From Allolobophora icterica (lineage: Eukaryota; Annelida; Clitellata; Crassiclitellata; Lumbricidae): a DNA stretch of 64,000 bases. The DNA is taken from contig OY744615.1 in NCBI GenBank assembly GCA_963556255.1, positions 13,690,918-13,754,917 on the forward strand, written 5' to 3'. The notes below the pieces were generated by a model, which saw only the letters and a list, made by a program, of their open reading frames with translations, made no database searches and had not been told where the DNA came from. The position numbers and the translations under genes are program-made. This document shows, piece by piece, positions 42,019 through 50,029 of this stretch (the stretch's first letter is position 1; each line of letters starts with the position of its first letter).

Positions 42019-43827
42019 TTATGTTTCCCCGACTTTAAAATATGTATAGATCTGGAAGTGGGATATTCCAAAAGTAGGTTGTGGTGGGCTGGTGGCCAAG
42101 ACCATCAGCCTGAATTTTTTGTATACTCTGTCATCAGTGAAGGTGAACTCTTGTGCAGAATTAGTCAAAGTGACATTGGAGGTGATGAGCACATAAAACA
42201 TATTTTCAATATCGGATGGAATCCCATGAAACTTCCAGGACGTGATACGTGGTGCAGTAGGACTAGATCCCCCAGCCAGACTAACCTTCCATATTCGCAC
42301 AGGCGTCGGGCACTCAATCTGTAACCAAGTCCCACTACCCACAAAATCGGCTCTCGATGTGGACGCTGTCTTCCACTCACCTCTCACACCGGAGTTGAAT
42401 GCCATATGAGGCGGATTGGTGGGGATAGATTCGTTGGCTGAGGCAATGAAACCAGTTTCGGAAGAGTCTCTGGACAGGGGTGGAATGTGGCCGCTGTAAT
42501 TGAGAAACTGAATGCTGTTCACGTACTGTCTTAGAGCGGCCTCTTTACTGTCTGTATACCTTTTAACCACAACAGCCTGATTGTCGACATATTGTTTATT
42601 GGCCACGTTCAAAGGCTCCGTCGGTATTTTATTTAATTTTGTCATTTTGCCGGTTACGATTCTCGTCACCTGCCCGATACTCGCCGCGTCGGTATTAGTT
42701 GTTGAGGCCCCCGTGTAAAGCCCAGTCACCCTCTTACCGCCCATAGCTAAATTTCCAGTCATTGCGTCGCCAACTTTAAGCACGCAAGCGCTCCTGACCA
42801 TAGCGTCTTGTTCTTCGGCGTAAGTTTTTGCAGCTTCGGCTTTCTGGTCTGCGTACCCCCTTGCGGCGGCGGTCTTTTGATCTGTATACAACCTCACGGC
42901 CGAATTAATCGCGGTGTCCTGATCGACCGCGTACTGTCTAGCAGCAATATGTTGAACATCAACATATTGTTTGTTAACCACGTGCAACGACTCCGTGGGA
43001 ACTCTATCGAGGCTCAATAGAGCGCCGGCGACCGCTGTTGACACTTGTTTCCAACTCGCTGCGTCGCTATCAGATCCTGGAATCTCTGTTGGAAGTCCAG
43101 TTACTCGGTGGCCACCCATGACTAAACTTCCAGTCATTACACTTCCAGATTTTAGCACACACGCGTTCTTGACGATAACATCTTGCTCGTTGACGTAACT
43201 TTTTACAATAACATCCTTTTCGTCCGCATACTGCCTAACGGAATCTCTCAGCACCTCGTTCTTCTCGTCCGTGTACTGTTTAGCATCGATAAGCTTCTGG
43301 TCTGCATGGCTCTCGGCCGCGGCCGCCTTCTGGTCCGCGTACAGCCTGACGGCAGTGTCCAGCAGAGCGTCCTTATCGTCTGCGTAACGTTTAACGAGAC
43401 CAGTTACCTCGGAGCTTAAGCCGTCTGCATACAACTCAGCTTGGTGCGCCCGCTCTTTCGCGTACTCCGTTATCTGTTTCCAACTCCCAACGTCGGACTC
43501 CCCCACCAATTCATCCCAACCCTCGTCTTCGCTATCAGATCCCGGAGTGTCCGTGGGCAAACCAGTCAATTTATGACCGCCCATTTTTAGAACGCCAGAC
43601 ATCGTTCCACCGGTGAGTTGCAGGTTGTCCTGATCTACGATGTCTGCATAAGCCTTTGTCGCGGCGTCCGTTTCCATCGTCGGCGTTCCCACATTTGTCA
43701 GCCGAAAACCTCCAGCCGAAAGAATTCCCAGCATGGTATCACCAGCCTTGTGGATGAGCCCAGCGGCGCTTATCTGCCCTCCTCCCACCCCACCTCCACC
43801 GTCTCTTCCAAATTTATCAACCGGCAT
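42019..43827 (-). CDS. Long fiber / adhesin with tail-fiber repeats and a C-terminal F5/8C-like domain (602 aa)
   Basis: The start is the ATG at 43827, just after TATATAAAA; an upstream in-frame TTG is unlikely. After a glycine-rich leader come four modules of the form GDTM-G-L-MGGH-(V/L)TGLPT, at roughly residues 30-60, 70-100, 230-260 and 345-375. Most end in an (A)TK-YAD or NKQYVD motif, the repeat familiar from bacteriophage tail fibers. Between them are long Ala/Asp/Gln/Lys-rich heptad-like stretches (YADQKAAAAESHADQK and variants) that should form trimeric coiled coils. Residues about 440-600 have WKTASTSRADFVGSGTWLQI, RIWKVSLAGG, ITSWKFHG and YKKFRLMV, the layout of an F5/8 type C (discoidin) carbohydrate-binding domain. 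Probable role: virion spike for cell attachment. Confidence 0.9.
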   Translation of the reverse strand: MPVDKFGRDGGGGVGGGQISAAGLIHKAGDTMLGILSAGGFRLTNVGTPTMETDAATKAYADIVDQDNLQLTGGTMSGVLKMGGHKLTGLPTDTPGSDSEDEGWDELVGESDVGSWKQITEYAKERAHQAELYADGLSSEVTGLVKRYADDKDALLDTAVRLYADQKAAAAESHADQKLIDAKQYTDEKNEVLRDSVRQYADEKDVIVKSYVNEQDVIVKNACVLKSGSVMTGSLVMGGHRVTGLPTEIPGSDSDAASWKQVSTAVAGALLSLDRVPTESLHVVNKQYVDVQHIAARQYAVDQDTAINSAVRLYTDQKTAAARGYADQKAEAAKTYAEEQDAMVRSACVLKVGDAMTGNLAMGGKRVTGLYTGASTTNTDAASIGQVTRIVTGKMTKLNKIPTEPLNVANKQYVDNQAVVVKRYTDSKEAALRQYVNSIQFLNYSGHIPPLSRDSSETGFIASANESIPTNPPHMAFNSGVRGEWKTASTSRADFVGSGTWLQIECPTPVRIWKVSLAGGSSPTAPRITSWKFHGIPSDIENMFYVLITSNVTLTNSAQEFTFTDDRVYKKFRLMVLATSPPQPTFGISHFQIYTYFKVGET

Positions 43828-43854
43828 TTTTATATACAAAAAGGTGATGGAAGT

Positions 43855-44231
43855 CTAACATAGGTCAAGCACGATGTCTTCAAAATTCTTTCCAGCAGCG
43901 AGCTCTCTTAGCACGGTCAGGCAGAGATGACCACATACCACATCATCGGGCCCCTGTAGCTGGAACGTTTGAGTTCTTATAGGATTTTTTAAATATCTAG
44001 AAATTTCGAGAGGCGGATCCAGCCCATAACTGTCAAAATAGACGGCTTTTGGTCCATCTATCCAATAGGCGACCCAGTGAGTACCATCACCAGAATCGGA
44101 ATCCAGATTAACAACTCCACACTCCTTCTCACGAGCCACGGCGGGCAGACCATCTCGCATGAAAACACCGCGGAAATGCGGCAGCGCTCCGGCAACTTTC
44201 TCTATATCGAAGTTGCTAAGAGGTTTTAGTT
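43855..44231 (-). CDS. PRO: Adenain-like maturation protease (PRO), probably expressed by -1 frameshift
   Basis: The C48/adenain triad is visible: His in THWVAYW (counting from the first in-frame ATG at 44160, residue 28), Asp in YFDSYG (43), Gln 69 and Cys 76 in VVCGHLCL. The protein should cleave capsid precursors during maturation. The first in-frame ATG (44160) leaves out conserved N-terminal residues including FDIEK and FRGVF, which are encoded upstream in the same frame. No ATG exists between there and the in-frame stop at 44260-44262. The frame is -1 relative to the preceding gene and joins it at A AAA AAC (44229-44235). The coordinates given begin at that junction. Alternatives are a non-AUG start or reinitiation at 44160. 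Confidence 0.9.
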
Positions 44232-44798
44232 TTTTTGTCCGATGTAGAGACCCGATCCTTTACACATTGGACAACAACCACCACGAGTCTGGCGCCCGAG
44301 ATATAAACCGGTTCCACGGACCTGAGCTTCGAGTTCGCGATTATGACGCGCGGCCTCTGCTAAAGCCGCGTCGTCGATCCGTTTTTTCTCGGCTTGGGCC
44401 GCATCGCTGGCCTGTTTCTTGCGCAGAGCCTCTGCATCGCTGGCCTGTTTGTTGTGCACGGCCTTTGCCACCTCGGCGGCCCCTCCAGCCGCGGCACCCA
44501 CCGCGGTTAACCCGCCAAAAATCAGCGGGAGGAGAGCCAGTAGTGGAAGAAATCCGCCAGATTTTGTCATCTTTTTCAATTGCGTTTTGGTGAATCTCAG
44601 CTCCATGCCAACGCCTGAGGTAATCTTCTTTGCGATTCGTGCGGCTTGAACCTTCGTAAGCGCGAGCTTGTCGTCTCCGCGAAGCTGGCCATGAGTGAGC
44701 CGGATCGTGGCGCCAGTGCCGGCACGCGCAGCTCTAGCCAATGTTTGCTTTTGCCCTTCGGTCAGTGAAAGGCCGAACGCAACGTATTCAGTTTTCAT
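44226..44798 (-). CDS. pX-like minor virion protein (190 aa)
   Basis: ATG start; 57 bp after the major capsid stop. The N-terminal half (SLTEGQKQTLARAARAG, IRLTHGQL, LRFTKTQLKKM) is a basic, repeated beta-alpha pattern found in Polinton/adintovirus minor proteins. Next come a hydrophobic Gly-rich membrane-active segment SGGFLPLLALLPLIFGG (about 80-96), then an Ala/Lys-rich helix. The C-terminus has two GLY(L/I)G motifs flanking a CC-C cluster, a typical ending of this family. Homology to adenovirus pX or pVI is by analogy. The final codons include a slippery heptamer immediately before TAA. Confidence 0.85.
   Translation of the reverse strand: MKTEYVAFGLSLTEGQKQTLARAARAGTGATIRLTHGQLRGDDKLALTKVQAARIAKKITSGVGMELRFTKTQLKKMTKSGGFLPLLALLPLIFGGLTAVGAAAGGAAEVAKAVHNKQASDAEALRKKQASDAAQAEKKRIDDAALAEAARHNRELEAQVRGTGLYLGRQTRGGCCPMCKGSGLYIGQKN
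44229..44235 (-). promoter_or_regulatory. Predicted -1 ribosomal frameshift site (A AAA AAC)
   Basis: On the minus strand the zero-frame codons are CAA AAA AAC TAA, so the X XXY YYZ heptamer A AAA AAC sits directly before the stop. A -1 slip enters the protease frame without interruption. This heptamer is one of the most efficient known eukaryotic slip sites and is used by retroviruses. Whether a downstream stimulatory structure exists was not computed. Confidence 0.75.
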
Positions 44799-44855
44799 TT
44801 TTGGAAAAAATATATCTAAAAGAGGGCCTTGTATCTAAATGTGAAAAACCGATTT

Positions 44856-46151
44856 CTAGTAGACGACGTTGAATTTGCTGCCATCCGATTCAAAATTCAG
44901 GAGTCGGTCGCTGATCAGGACGGCATATGCTGTCGTATTATTTGGTACCCCTTCGTTAAAGTCCACCTTGATTTGTATGTCCTGTACAGAGGTTTTAAGT
45001 CGTTCAGATTGCCTCCGCACGTCCAGAACGAAGATCGGAAACAAATCTACAAATTCGATTGGTGTCAGTTGGCATGACGATTCACGCGCGTCTATGCCGC
45101 AATATTCTTCCTTGAAGTCACGTAGGGCCTTGTAAGCGCGAGAGGTTGTCCTCTTGGTGAAGTCGAGATTCATGTCAACCACCGGGTAGCGATCGCTGTT
45201 GAGCATAGCGAAAATGTTGCGAACCTGCACATGGTCAAACAGTGCCGGATTCTGGCCTTGATGTGCATTCTTTCCAGTCTGAAAAGCAACAAGAATCCAG
45301 CGTGGCTTTTCCGTGCCCGACTTAACGCTCAAACGCCAGGAAAAAGTCGTCGCTCGTGGCACCGCAATGTTGTCGCATTGCATGGCGCGGAATGCCACAG
45401 GTACCTTAACCTTGGCTTCAATCTGCTTCATAAGCATGCTTTTATACTCCAGAGCGGGTATTATATGCGGCATGAACCAGGAGAGTTTAGTCAGCGTGAT
45501 CTGGCCATTGACCGCAGCGGCTTCCTTAAAGATCGCGTCTGCATCTCCCTGCCGGCTCAGCAGTAAGGAGTGTTTAATCCCGTATACGACTTTGTGGTAA
45601 TCATCGCAAAAGCCGAATAGATGTCTTAAGGGAACAATGAATGAAAACGTTCCAATAGGGACGGGTTTTCCAATGATCATCAGTCGACGGGCCTCGAAGC
45701 CGATATTCGCGGTCGCCGCCGCCGCACTCGTGTCCTTCTGCCAACACATGTTTAAACCTTCGCCTTTGGAAAAATCATCGCCGTATACCAGCATGCCTTT
45801 CATCGTCGTGGCTTGCCCAGGTGACATGACATTCTCTATCTCGGTGTTGTTAGCCAGGTATCGAATCTGAGAAAACATGTACGGGATGGCGTTGTTGATG
45901 AATGACACCAACGTGTTTGCGATGTAAGCGGCGCCTGTTGTTGTAAGCCTGCCCTCCACAAGAAGGTAGCTCTTAGAAGGCTGTGTGAAAATGTCTTGGT
46001 TCTGGATGTCTATCTGTATGGCCTGGCCATTGTTAATAGCCGCAGGGTTTTGTGATTCATACTCGCGGTATTCAAACGATTCGATGCTATTGTCATCGGG
46101 CACCGCCGAAGCGATGTCCAACATTTCACTCGGCACGTCAAATGCCGCCAT
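44856..46151 (-). CDS. MCP: Major capsid protein, double jelly-roll (431 aa)
   Basis: ATG preceded by CTTATAATA. Length and layout match Polinton hexon-like major capsid proteins. The N-terminus (SIESFEYREYESQNPAAINN) is followed by a first beta-rich domain with QIDIQNQDIFTQPSKSYLLV, and VPLRHLFGFCDDYHKVVYG leads into the second jelly roll (SWRLSVKSG, PRWILVAFQT, DHVQVRNIFAMLNSDRYP). YAVLISDRLL and the C-terminal VVY close the protein. It should form pseudohexameric trimers making the icosahedral shell. It lies between the pVI-like and pX-like genes. No break is seen. Confidence 0.93.
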   Translation of the reverse strand: MAAFDVPSEMLDIASAVPDDNSIESFEYREYESQNPAAINNGQAIQIDIQNQDIFTQPSKSYLLVEGRLTTTGAAYIANTLVSFINNAIPYMFSQIRYLANNTEIENVMSPGQATTMKGMLVYGDDFSKGEGLNMCWQKDTSAAAATANIGFEARRLMIIGKPVPIGTFSFIVPLRHLFGFCDDYHKVVYGIKHSLLLSRQGDADAIFKEAAAVNGQITLTKLSWFMPHIIPALEYKSMLMKQIEAKVKVPVAFRAMQCDNIAVPRATTFSWRLSVKSGTEKPRWILVAFQTGKNAHQGQNPALFDHVQVRNIFAMLNSDRYPVVDMNLDFTKRTTSRAYKALRDFKEEYCGIDARESSCQLTPIEFVDLFPIFVLDVRRQSERLKTSVQDIQIKVDFNEGVPNNTTAYAVLISDRLLNFESDGSKFNVVY

Positions 46152-46176
46152 TATTATAAGTAAAAAAGTTCAAGCT

Positions 46177-46725
46177 TCAATTATTAATCATGCTGTAAAT
46201 GAATTTCATGTGTGGTGGGTAAAGCTTTTTGCGTTTTTTATGAATTAGTCTGAAATTTTTTAAATTGTATTTCGCGAGAAACAGACCCCTACCACCGCGA
46301 CTCGGCTTTATAGTCTTGAAACCGGATCCAGCAATGCGGCTGTTTATGTCAGCCATTGTCGGAACAACGGGTGGTGGACTCACAGCCAGTTGTTTTAAGT
46401 ATTCAATGCTCTTGTCGCTGAGCGCCTTCTCCAAAGGTGCGGGAACAACAGGCGCGGCAGATGAATTTTCATTTCGTAAATGAGCTTCATTTACGGCCGC
46501 AGCGCGTCTCGCTTTCACGGCATCAACAATTTGCCTGACGGCAGATGCTGTTGTGGCGCCGGCTTTCGCGACATTACCAACCGCCTTGGCAACGTTTGTG
46601 ATTGTGCCTCTATTCGCCGAAATGAAGGAGCCTGCACGGCCAAGGAAACCCGCGATTTTGGGTATCCAGTCGAAAAGTCCACCACCCACGACACGACGCC
46701 GCTTTTTAATTCCAAGAACAAACAT
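46177..46725 (-). CDS. pVI-like membrane-lytic minor capsid protein (182 aa)
   Basis: The chosen start is the ATG at 46725 (MFVLGIKKRRRVVGG); the upstream GTG overlaps the penton gene. A basic stretch and VVGGG are followed by an amphipathic helix LFDWIPKIAGFLGRAGSFIS. This resembles adenovirus pVI, where an N-terminal propeptide ends at a Gly-Gly protease site before a membrane-disrupting helix. An Ala/Val-rich helix and a proline-rich linker follow, then a very basic C-terminus (HKKRKKLYPPH). Likely role: endosome or membrane escape after processing by the protease. The Gly-Gly cleavage is inference. Confidence 0.85.
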   Translation of the reverse strand: MFVLGIKKRRRVVGGGLFDWIPKIAGFLGRAGSFISANRGTITNVAKAVGNVAKAGATTASAVRQIVDAVKARRAAAVNEAHLRNENSSAAPVVPAPLEKALSDKSIEYLKQLAVSPPPVVPTMADINSRIAGSGFKTIKPSRGGRGLFLAKYNLKNFRLIHKKRKKLYPPHMKFIYSMINN

Positions 46726-46747
46726 GAGAATATTTAAGTGTGAAAAT

Positions 46748-47542
46748 CTACGCACTGCAGATGTGAAACCTTATAGTTACTGTCTCACCGCGGAGGTTTA
46801 ATTGTTCACCATTCTGGTCGGTCAGCCACACACGAATGCCCTGTACGTTGCCAGCCGGTGCTACTGGTAGGTACACTAGATTTTTCGGAGACTCGATTAC
46901 CTTATAGCCGGGCGACACATCCGGGAAAAAACTGTAGATTACTGGCAGCTGGCTACCATTTCGATACGATCCAGAGATAATATCACAATTTACCAGGATT
47001 GTGTCCACCCGGAGAATATCGACTGGATTTTCTCCCTCTTTATAACCAAGACTAAGCGTCTGAGGGTTAAAACCGAGCGTTTGCCTGATGGTAGATGCGG
47101 CCATATCTACCTTAAAACGGGCTTTCGTTATCTTTACGAAGGCGCGAAGGGTAGATGCGTTAGCTCCTACAGTAATAGGAGAATCAAAGCTGAGTTGAGC
47201 AACACCTGGCGGCGGCGGATTTTGCATTTCTAACTGCCGGCTGATTTCATAATTAATCTGTGCGATCTCGTAGCTTCCGTCGGGTAAAATGATCGTCTTC
47301 CAGGTCTGTCCATTGGTGGAGCTGTAGACGAACTTGTTATTTGAACTGTCAATGTTCGGAATCGAATTATAGGTTTCAAGATTGACCAAAGCAAGCTCAA
47401 AGCGTCTTTTTGGATCCAGGTACAGCGGCGGTGAGAAAGCCGTGGTCCACCCTGTAGTATCTGAGGAAACAACTATACTAAAATTTTCCTTAGGCTGCAA
47501 AAGGTCTCGAATTTCCTCGAGCAGTTTCTCCGAGCGTTCCAT
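46748..47542 (-). CDS. mCP: Minor capsid / penton protein, single jelly-roll (264 aa)
   Basis: ATG start. Conserved Polinton penton blocks are present: FELALVNLETYNSIPNI near residue 50, ILPDGSYEIAQINYEI near 85, and RQTLGFNPQTLSLGY. The C-terminus is a strand-rich GIRVWLTDQNGEQLNLRGE. This protein plugs the fivefold vertices and probably anchors the fiber. It is 23 bp upstream of the pVI-like ATG and 11 bp after the next upstream stop. Confidence 0.92.
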   Translation of the reverse strand: MERSEKLLEEIRDLLQPKENFSIVVSSDTTGWTTAFSPPLYLDPKRRFELALVNLETYNSIPNIDSSNNKFVYSSTNGQTWKTIILPDGSYEIAQINYEISRQLEMQNPPPPGVAQLSFDSPITVGANASTLRAFVKITKARFKVDMAASTIRQTLGFNPQTLSLGYKEGENPVDILRVDTILVNCDIISGSYRNGSQLPVIYSFFPDVSPGYKVIESPKNLVYLPVAPAGNVQGIRVWLTDQNGEQLNLRGETVTIRFHICSA

Positions 47543-47552
47543 CTTGTGTACT

Positions 47553-48653
47553 TTATTTTATGAGCATGTTTCTATTCAATTCGAGTGCCAGCTCTTTGGA
47601 GATCGCACCGGAACGCAGTAACTCGTCAAGAATGGCGGAGATTTCGTTGCCGAGACCTGTGTTTCCCGCGGCCCTAGAGGCCACCAAAAGCTGCAACCTC
47701 TCTACCAGGGCGTTTGGATCGTTGTAAAATTGCACCGCGCCGCCTCGAATCAGCTGGAACTTTTTACTTTTCCGGCCATGAATAGGCAGACCAGACATCT
47801 GTACGAGCTTTTTAAAAGTCTCGATTGCCTGAGGCGAGTATTGCTTAGTCTTAACGAAGCGTTTTGTTAGTAGGCTGAACAACGACTCATCGGCCGGAGA
47901 TTTGAGCACGAGGTTCCCACCTTTAAACACTCTCAGTCTACCAGCAGACAGCGCGACGGGGTCAACGGAGAGCTCACCCAAGGCGTTACCTTGTAATTTC
48001 AGAGGAACGGCTGGGACACTGAAACCCTTTCCCTTTTTGATGAGGCTGTGGCCCGCTAGCAGTGTATGGATTCGCTTTTTATATTCCCTTAGAGCTTCGA
48101 TATCTGCAGTCACCTCATCTACCTTTTCTTCGTCTCCTTGCTTATTGGCTTTCTTTTTCTCTTTGCCCAGGGTATGGCGATTATAGTGATTTACCTCGCC
48201 GATTATCTTTTCAGCACCTGCAATATCGGCTAGATCGAGCTCGCTCGGAGGTTTAAACCCATGCCGTGTGATTGCCGCGACGTTGAGATATTTGTTTGGA
48301 TCGACTAACAATGCGGGGGGAATTCGGGATGCTGGAAGTGCTGGAAGGGCTGGAGCAGCTGTTCCTGCGGTATCACCGAACAAAGCTGCTATCGGGTTAT
48401 AATTAGCAGACTCTGAAATCTGCGCCGGCAAATCCTGTAAAGCGCTGGTAACTTTCTGCAGCTCCTTAGACGTAGCCGCCTGGGATTCAGCCGTGGCTGT
48501 GGCGATTGGTTTGAAAAGCTTTGCCGCATCGTACTGAAGGTTGGCTTCACCGAGCTTCTCATCCACGAAACGCTGTCTCAATCGATTTCTGCGAGCTAAA
48601 TAATCCTGAGTTAACGCGTCTCGCTCCTGTTTAGAAGAAACCTTTGTCCACAT
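47553..48653 (-). CDS. Conserved Polinton structural/core protein (366 aa)
   Basis: ATG start; a helical, charged N-terminus (RDALTQDYLARRNRLRQRFV) is followed by an Ala/Pro-rich linker. A basic helix (KEKKKANKQ) lies mid-protein. The well-conserved C-terminal part contains LPIHGRKSKKFQLIRGG and then a YNDPNALVERLQLLVAS motif. The latter is typical of a Polinton protein that accompanies capsid genes; the biochemical function is unknown. Its place between ATPase and penton genes supports a virion-assembly or core role. Confidence 0.85.
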   Translation of the reverse strand: MWTKVSSKQERDALTQDYLARRNRLRQRFVDEKLGEANLQYDAAKLFKPIATATAESQAATSKELQKVTSALQDLPAQISESANYNPIAALFGDTAGTAAPALPALPASRIPPALLVDPNKYLNVAAITRHGFKPPSELDLADIAGAEKIIGEVNHYNRHTLGKEKKKANKQGDEEKVDEVTADIEALREYKKRIHTLLAGHSLIKKGKGFSVPAVPLKLQGNALGELSVDPVALSAGRLRVFKGGNLVLKSPADESLFSLLTKRFVKTKQYSPQAIETFKKLVQMSGLPIHGRKSKKFQLIRGGAVQFYNDPNALVERLQLLVASRAAGNTGLGNEISAILDELLRSGAISKELALELNRNMLIK

Positions 48654-48693
48654 CGTGATTGTATGTCGGCTATATGTTGCCTATATCGTGTCT

Positions 48694-49380
48694 TTAAATA
48701 CTTGCCTTGGGCTTATAGAAGCGATCGAACCCGCAGCGATATTTTCCATCGTACACTTTAGACGTCAAATCTATGACTGCGAATCCATATGGCTGGGCAG
48801 CACACTCGCTGAAGAACGTACGGAACTCATCGAAAGACATGTCGCCGCCCACGAACGTATCGTGAATGGCTCGCAAATTTTTACTGTCTTGGTTGAAGAG
48901 GACGATAAGATTAGCATTGTCACGGATCGCTTGCTTCGGAATTCGAAAATAATTCTGCGTTAAGTAGAAGCAGTCCGCGCCACCGTGTCGACCCATAGTG
49001 AAATACCTTTCGATGGGCGACTGTTTTTCAAGCATGACGTCATCGAACACTAGAAGGCTTCTGGCATTCTTATTTAATGATTCAACTGGAACTATTTCAT
49101 CTGAGCAAGAGTGAAAGGAAGCCACTTCCTTCCCGGCAACTTTTTCCAACTCTGTAACCCAGTCCCGGAGGAACTGATATTTTTCCTGTCCCAGAGACTT
49201 CGAGTATAGATACAGCCGATCAAAACGCAGGTACCCCTTCTTCAACAGAAGGTTAAGCAGTAGGTTTGTTTTCCCACATCCGCTAGGCCCACAGATTATG
49301 CACCGTATGCTGGATGGTAACAGCCAATGGTGGTGTTTTTTTCCATCGTCGGCTTCGAGATCGAAATTTGTTATTTCCAT
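48694..49380 (-). CDS. ATP: DNA packaging ATPase, A32/FtsK-HerA type (228 aa)
   Basis: The chosen start is the ATG at 49380 (MEITNFDLEA); the longer frame upstream is probably untranslated because it overlaps the divergent plus-strand gene. Walker A is GPSGCGKTN (residues 31-39), Walker B is SLLVFDDV (108-115), and a TQNYF sensor-like segment lies at 141-145. These are the hallmarks of genome-packaging ATPases of Polintons and nucleocytoplasmic DNA viruses. First gene of the minus-strand late block. Confidence 0.93.
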   Translation of the reverse strand: MEITNFDLEADDGKKHHHWLLPSSIRCIICGPSGCGKTNLLLNLLLKKGYLRFDRLYLYSKSLGQEKYQFLRDWVTELEKVAGKEVASFHSCSDEIVPVESLNKNARSLLVFDDVMLEKQSPIERYFTMGRHGGADCFYLTQNYFRIPKQAIRDNANLIVLFNQDSKNLRAIHDTFVGGDMSFDEFRTFFSECAAQPYGFAVIDLTSKVYDGKYRCGFDRFYKPKASI

Positions 49381-49418
49381 ATAGAGACAACGAGTTATGA
49401 TTGTATTCAACGAAAACA
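49381..49418. promoter_or_regulatory. Divergent start region between ATPase and phospholipase genes
   Basis: Only 38 bp separate the two start codons, so at least one transcript must start inside the opposite gene, or a compact bidirectional promoter lies here. No TATA box is obvious. Confidence 0.4.
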
Positions 49419-49979
49419 ATGTATTGCCTACGATGTAAGAAACATACTGAGACTTCAAATGAAACAATTGTCGAGTTACGAAACGGTCGGCCAGCCAAGA
49501 AGGGAACCTGTGCCGTCTGCGGTGCAAAGAAGAGCCAAATTTTGCCTTCTAAAGTGCGAAAGACTGGAGGTTCTCTACTGAATAGGGCCCTCAACGCTCT
49601 TCCTCTGCCTGAGATGCATATGAGTCTTCCATCCGGTATGTCTTCGGAAGATAATCCGGGAGGTTCTTTTCAGAATACGGGAAAGTACTCTTACTGTGGA
49701 CCATTCACAAAACTCGATAAACGGCTGTCACAGCGCTATCACGGTGTTAATCAGCTCGACCGTGCGTGCCTCCACCACGATGTGGCTTACGCAGTTCATA
49801 AAGATACTCCAGGGCGTAACCACGCAGATGACATCCTCGCTGCAGCCGCGTCGAAGATCGCACTCACCGATGAAACTCCGGATTATGAGAAGAAGGATGC
49901 CCGGCTCGTATCGGCCATTATGTCAGCGAAGTCGAGGCTAGGGATGGGTGTCAGAACGAGCCAGCGAAAACGCAAATGA
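49419..49979 (+). CDS. Zinc-ribbon plus parvovirus-type phospholipase A2 protein (186 aa)
   Basis: The start is taken at MYCLRC (49419) because it opens a conserved zinc ribbon: C3, C6, C31 and C34 in CLRC and CAVC. A middle segment KTGGSLLNRALNALPLPE is amphipathic and starts with Gly-Gly, a possible protease site. Residues about 92-140 give YCGPFTKLD, then LDRACLHHDVAYAVH, then DDILAAA. These are the Ca-binding loop, the His120-Asp121 dyad and the third helix of the phospholipase A2 fold used by parvovirus capsids for membrane escape. The basic tail is RTSQRKRK. Known role in other virions: membrane breach during entry. Confidence 0.9.
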   Translation: MYCLRCKKHTETSNETIVELRNGRPAKKGTCAVCGAKKSQILPSKVRKTGGSLLNRALNALPLPEMHMSLPSGMSSEDNPGGSFQNTGKYSYCGPFTKLDKRLSQRYHGVNQLDRACLHHDVAYAVHKDTPGRNHADDILAAAASKIALTDETPDYEKKDARLVSAIMSAKSRLGMGVRTSQRKRK

Positions 49980-50029
49980 AAATCATTTGTGTATGTGTTT
50001 ACCTGTTTGTAATATATAGTATTACTGAA

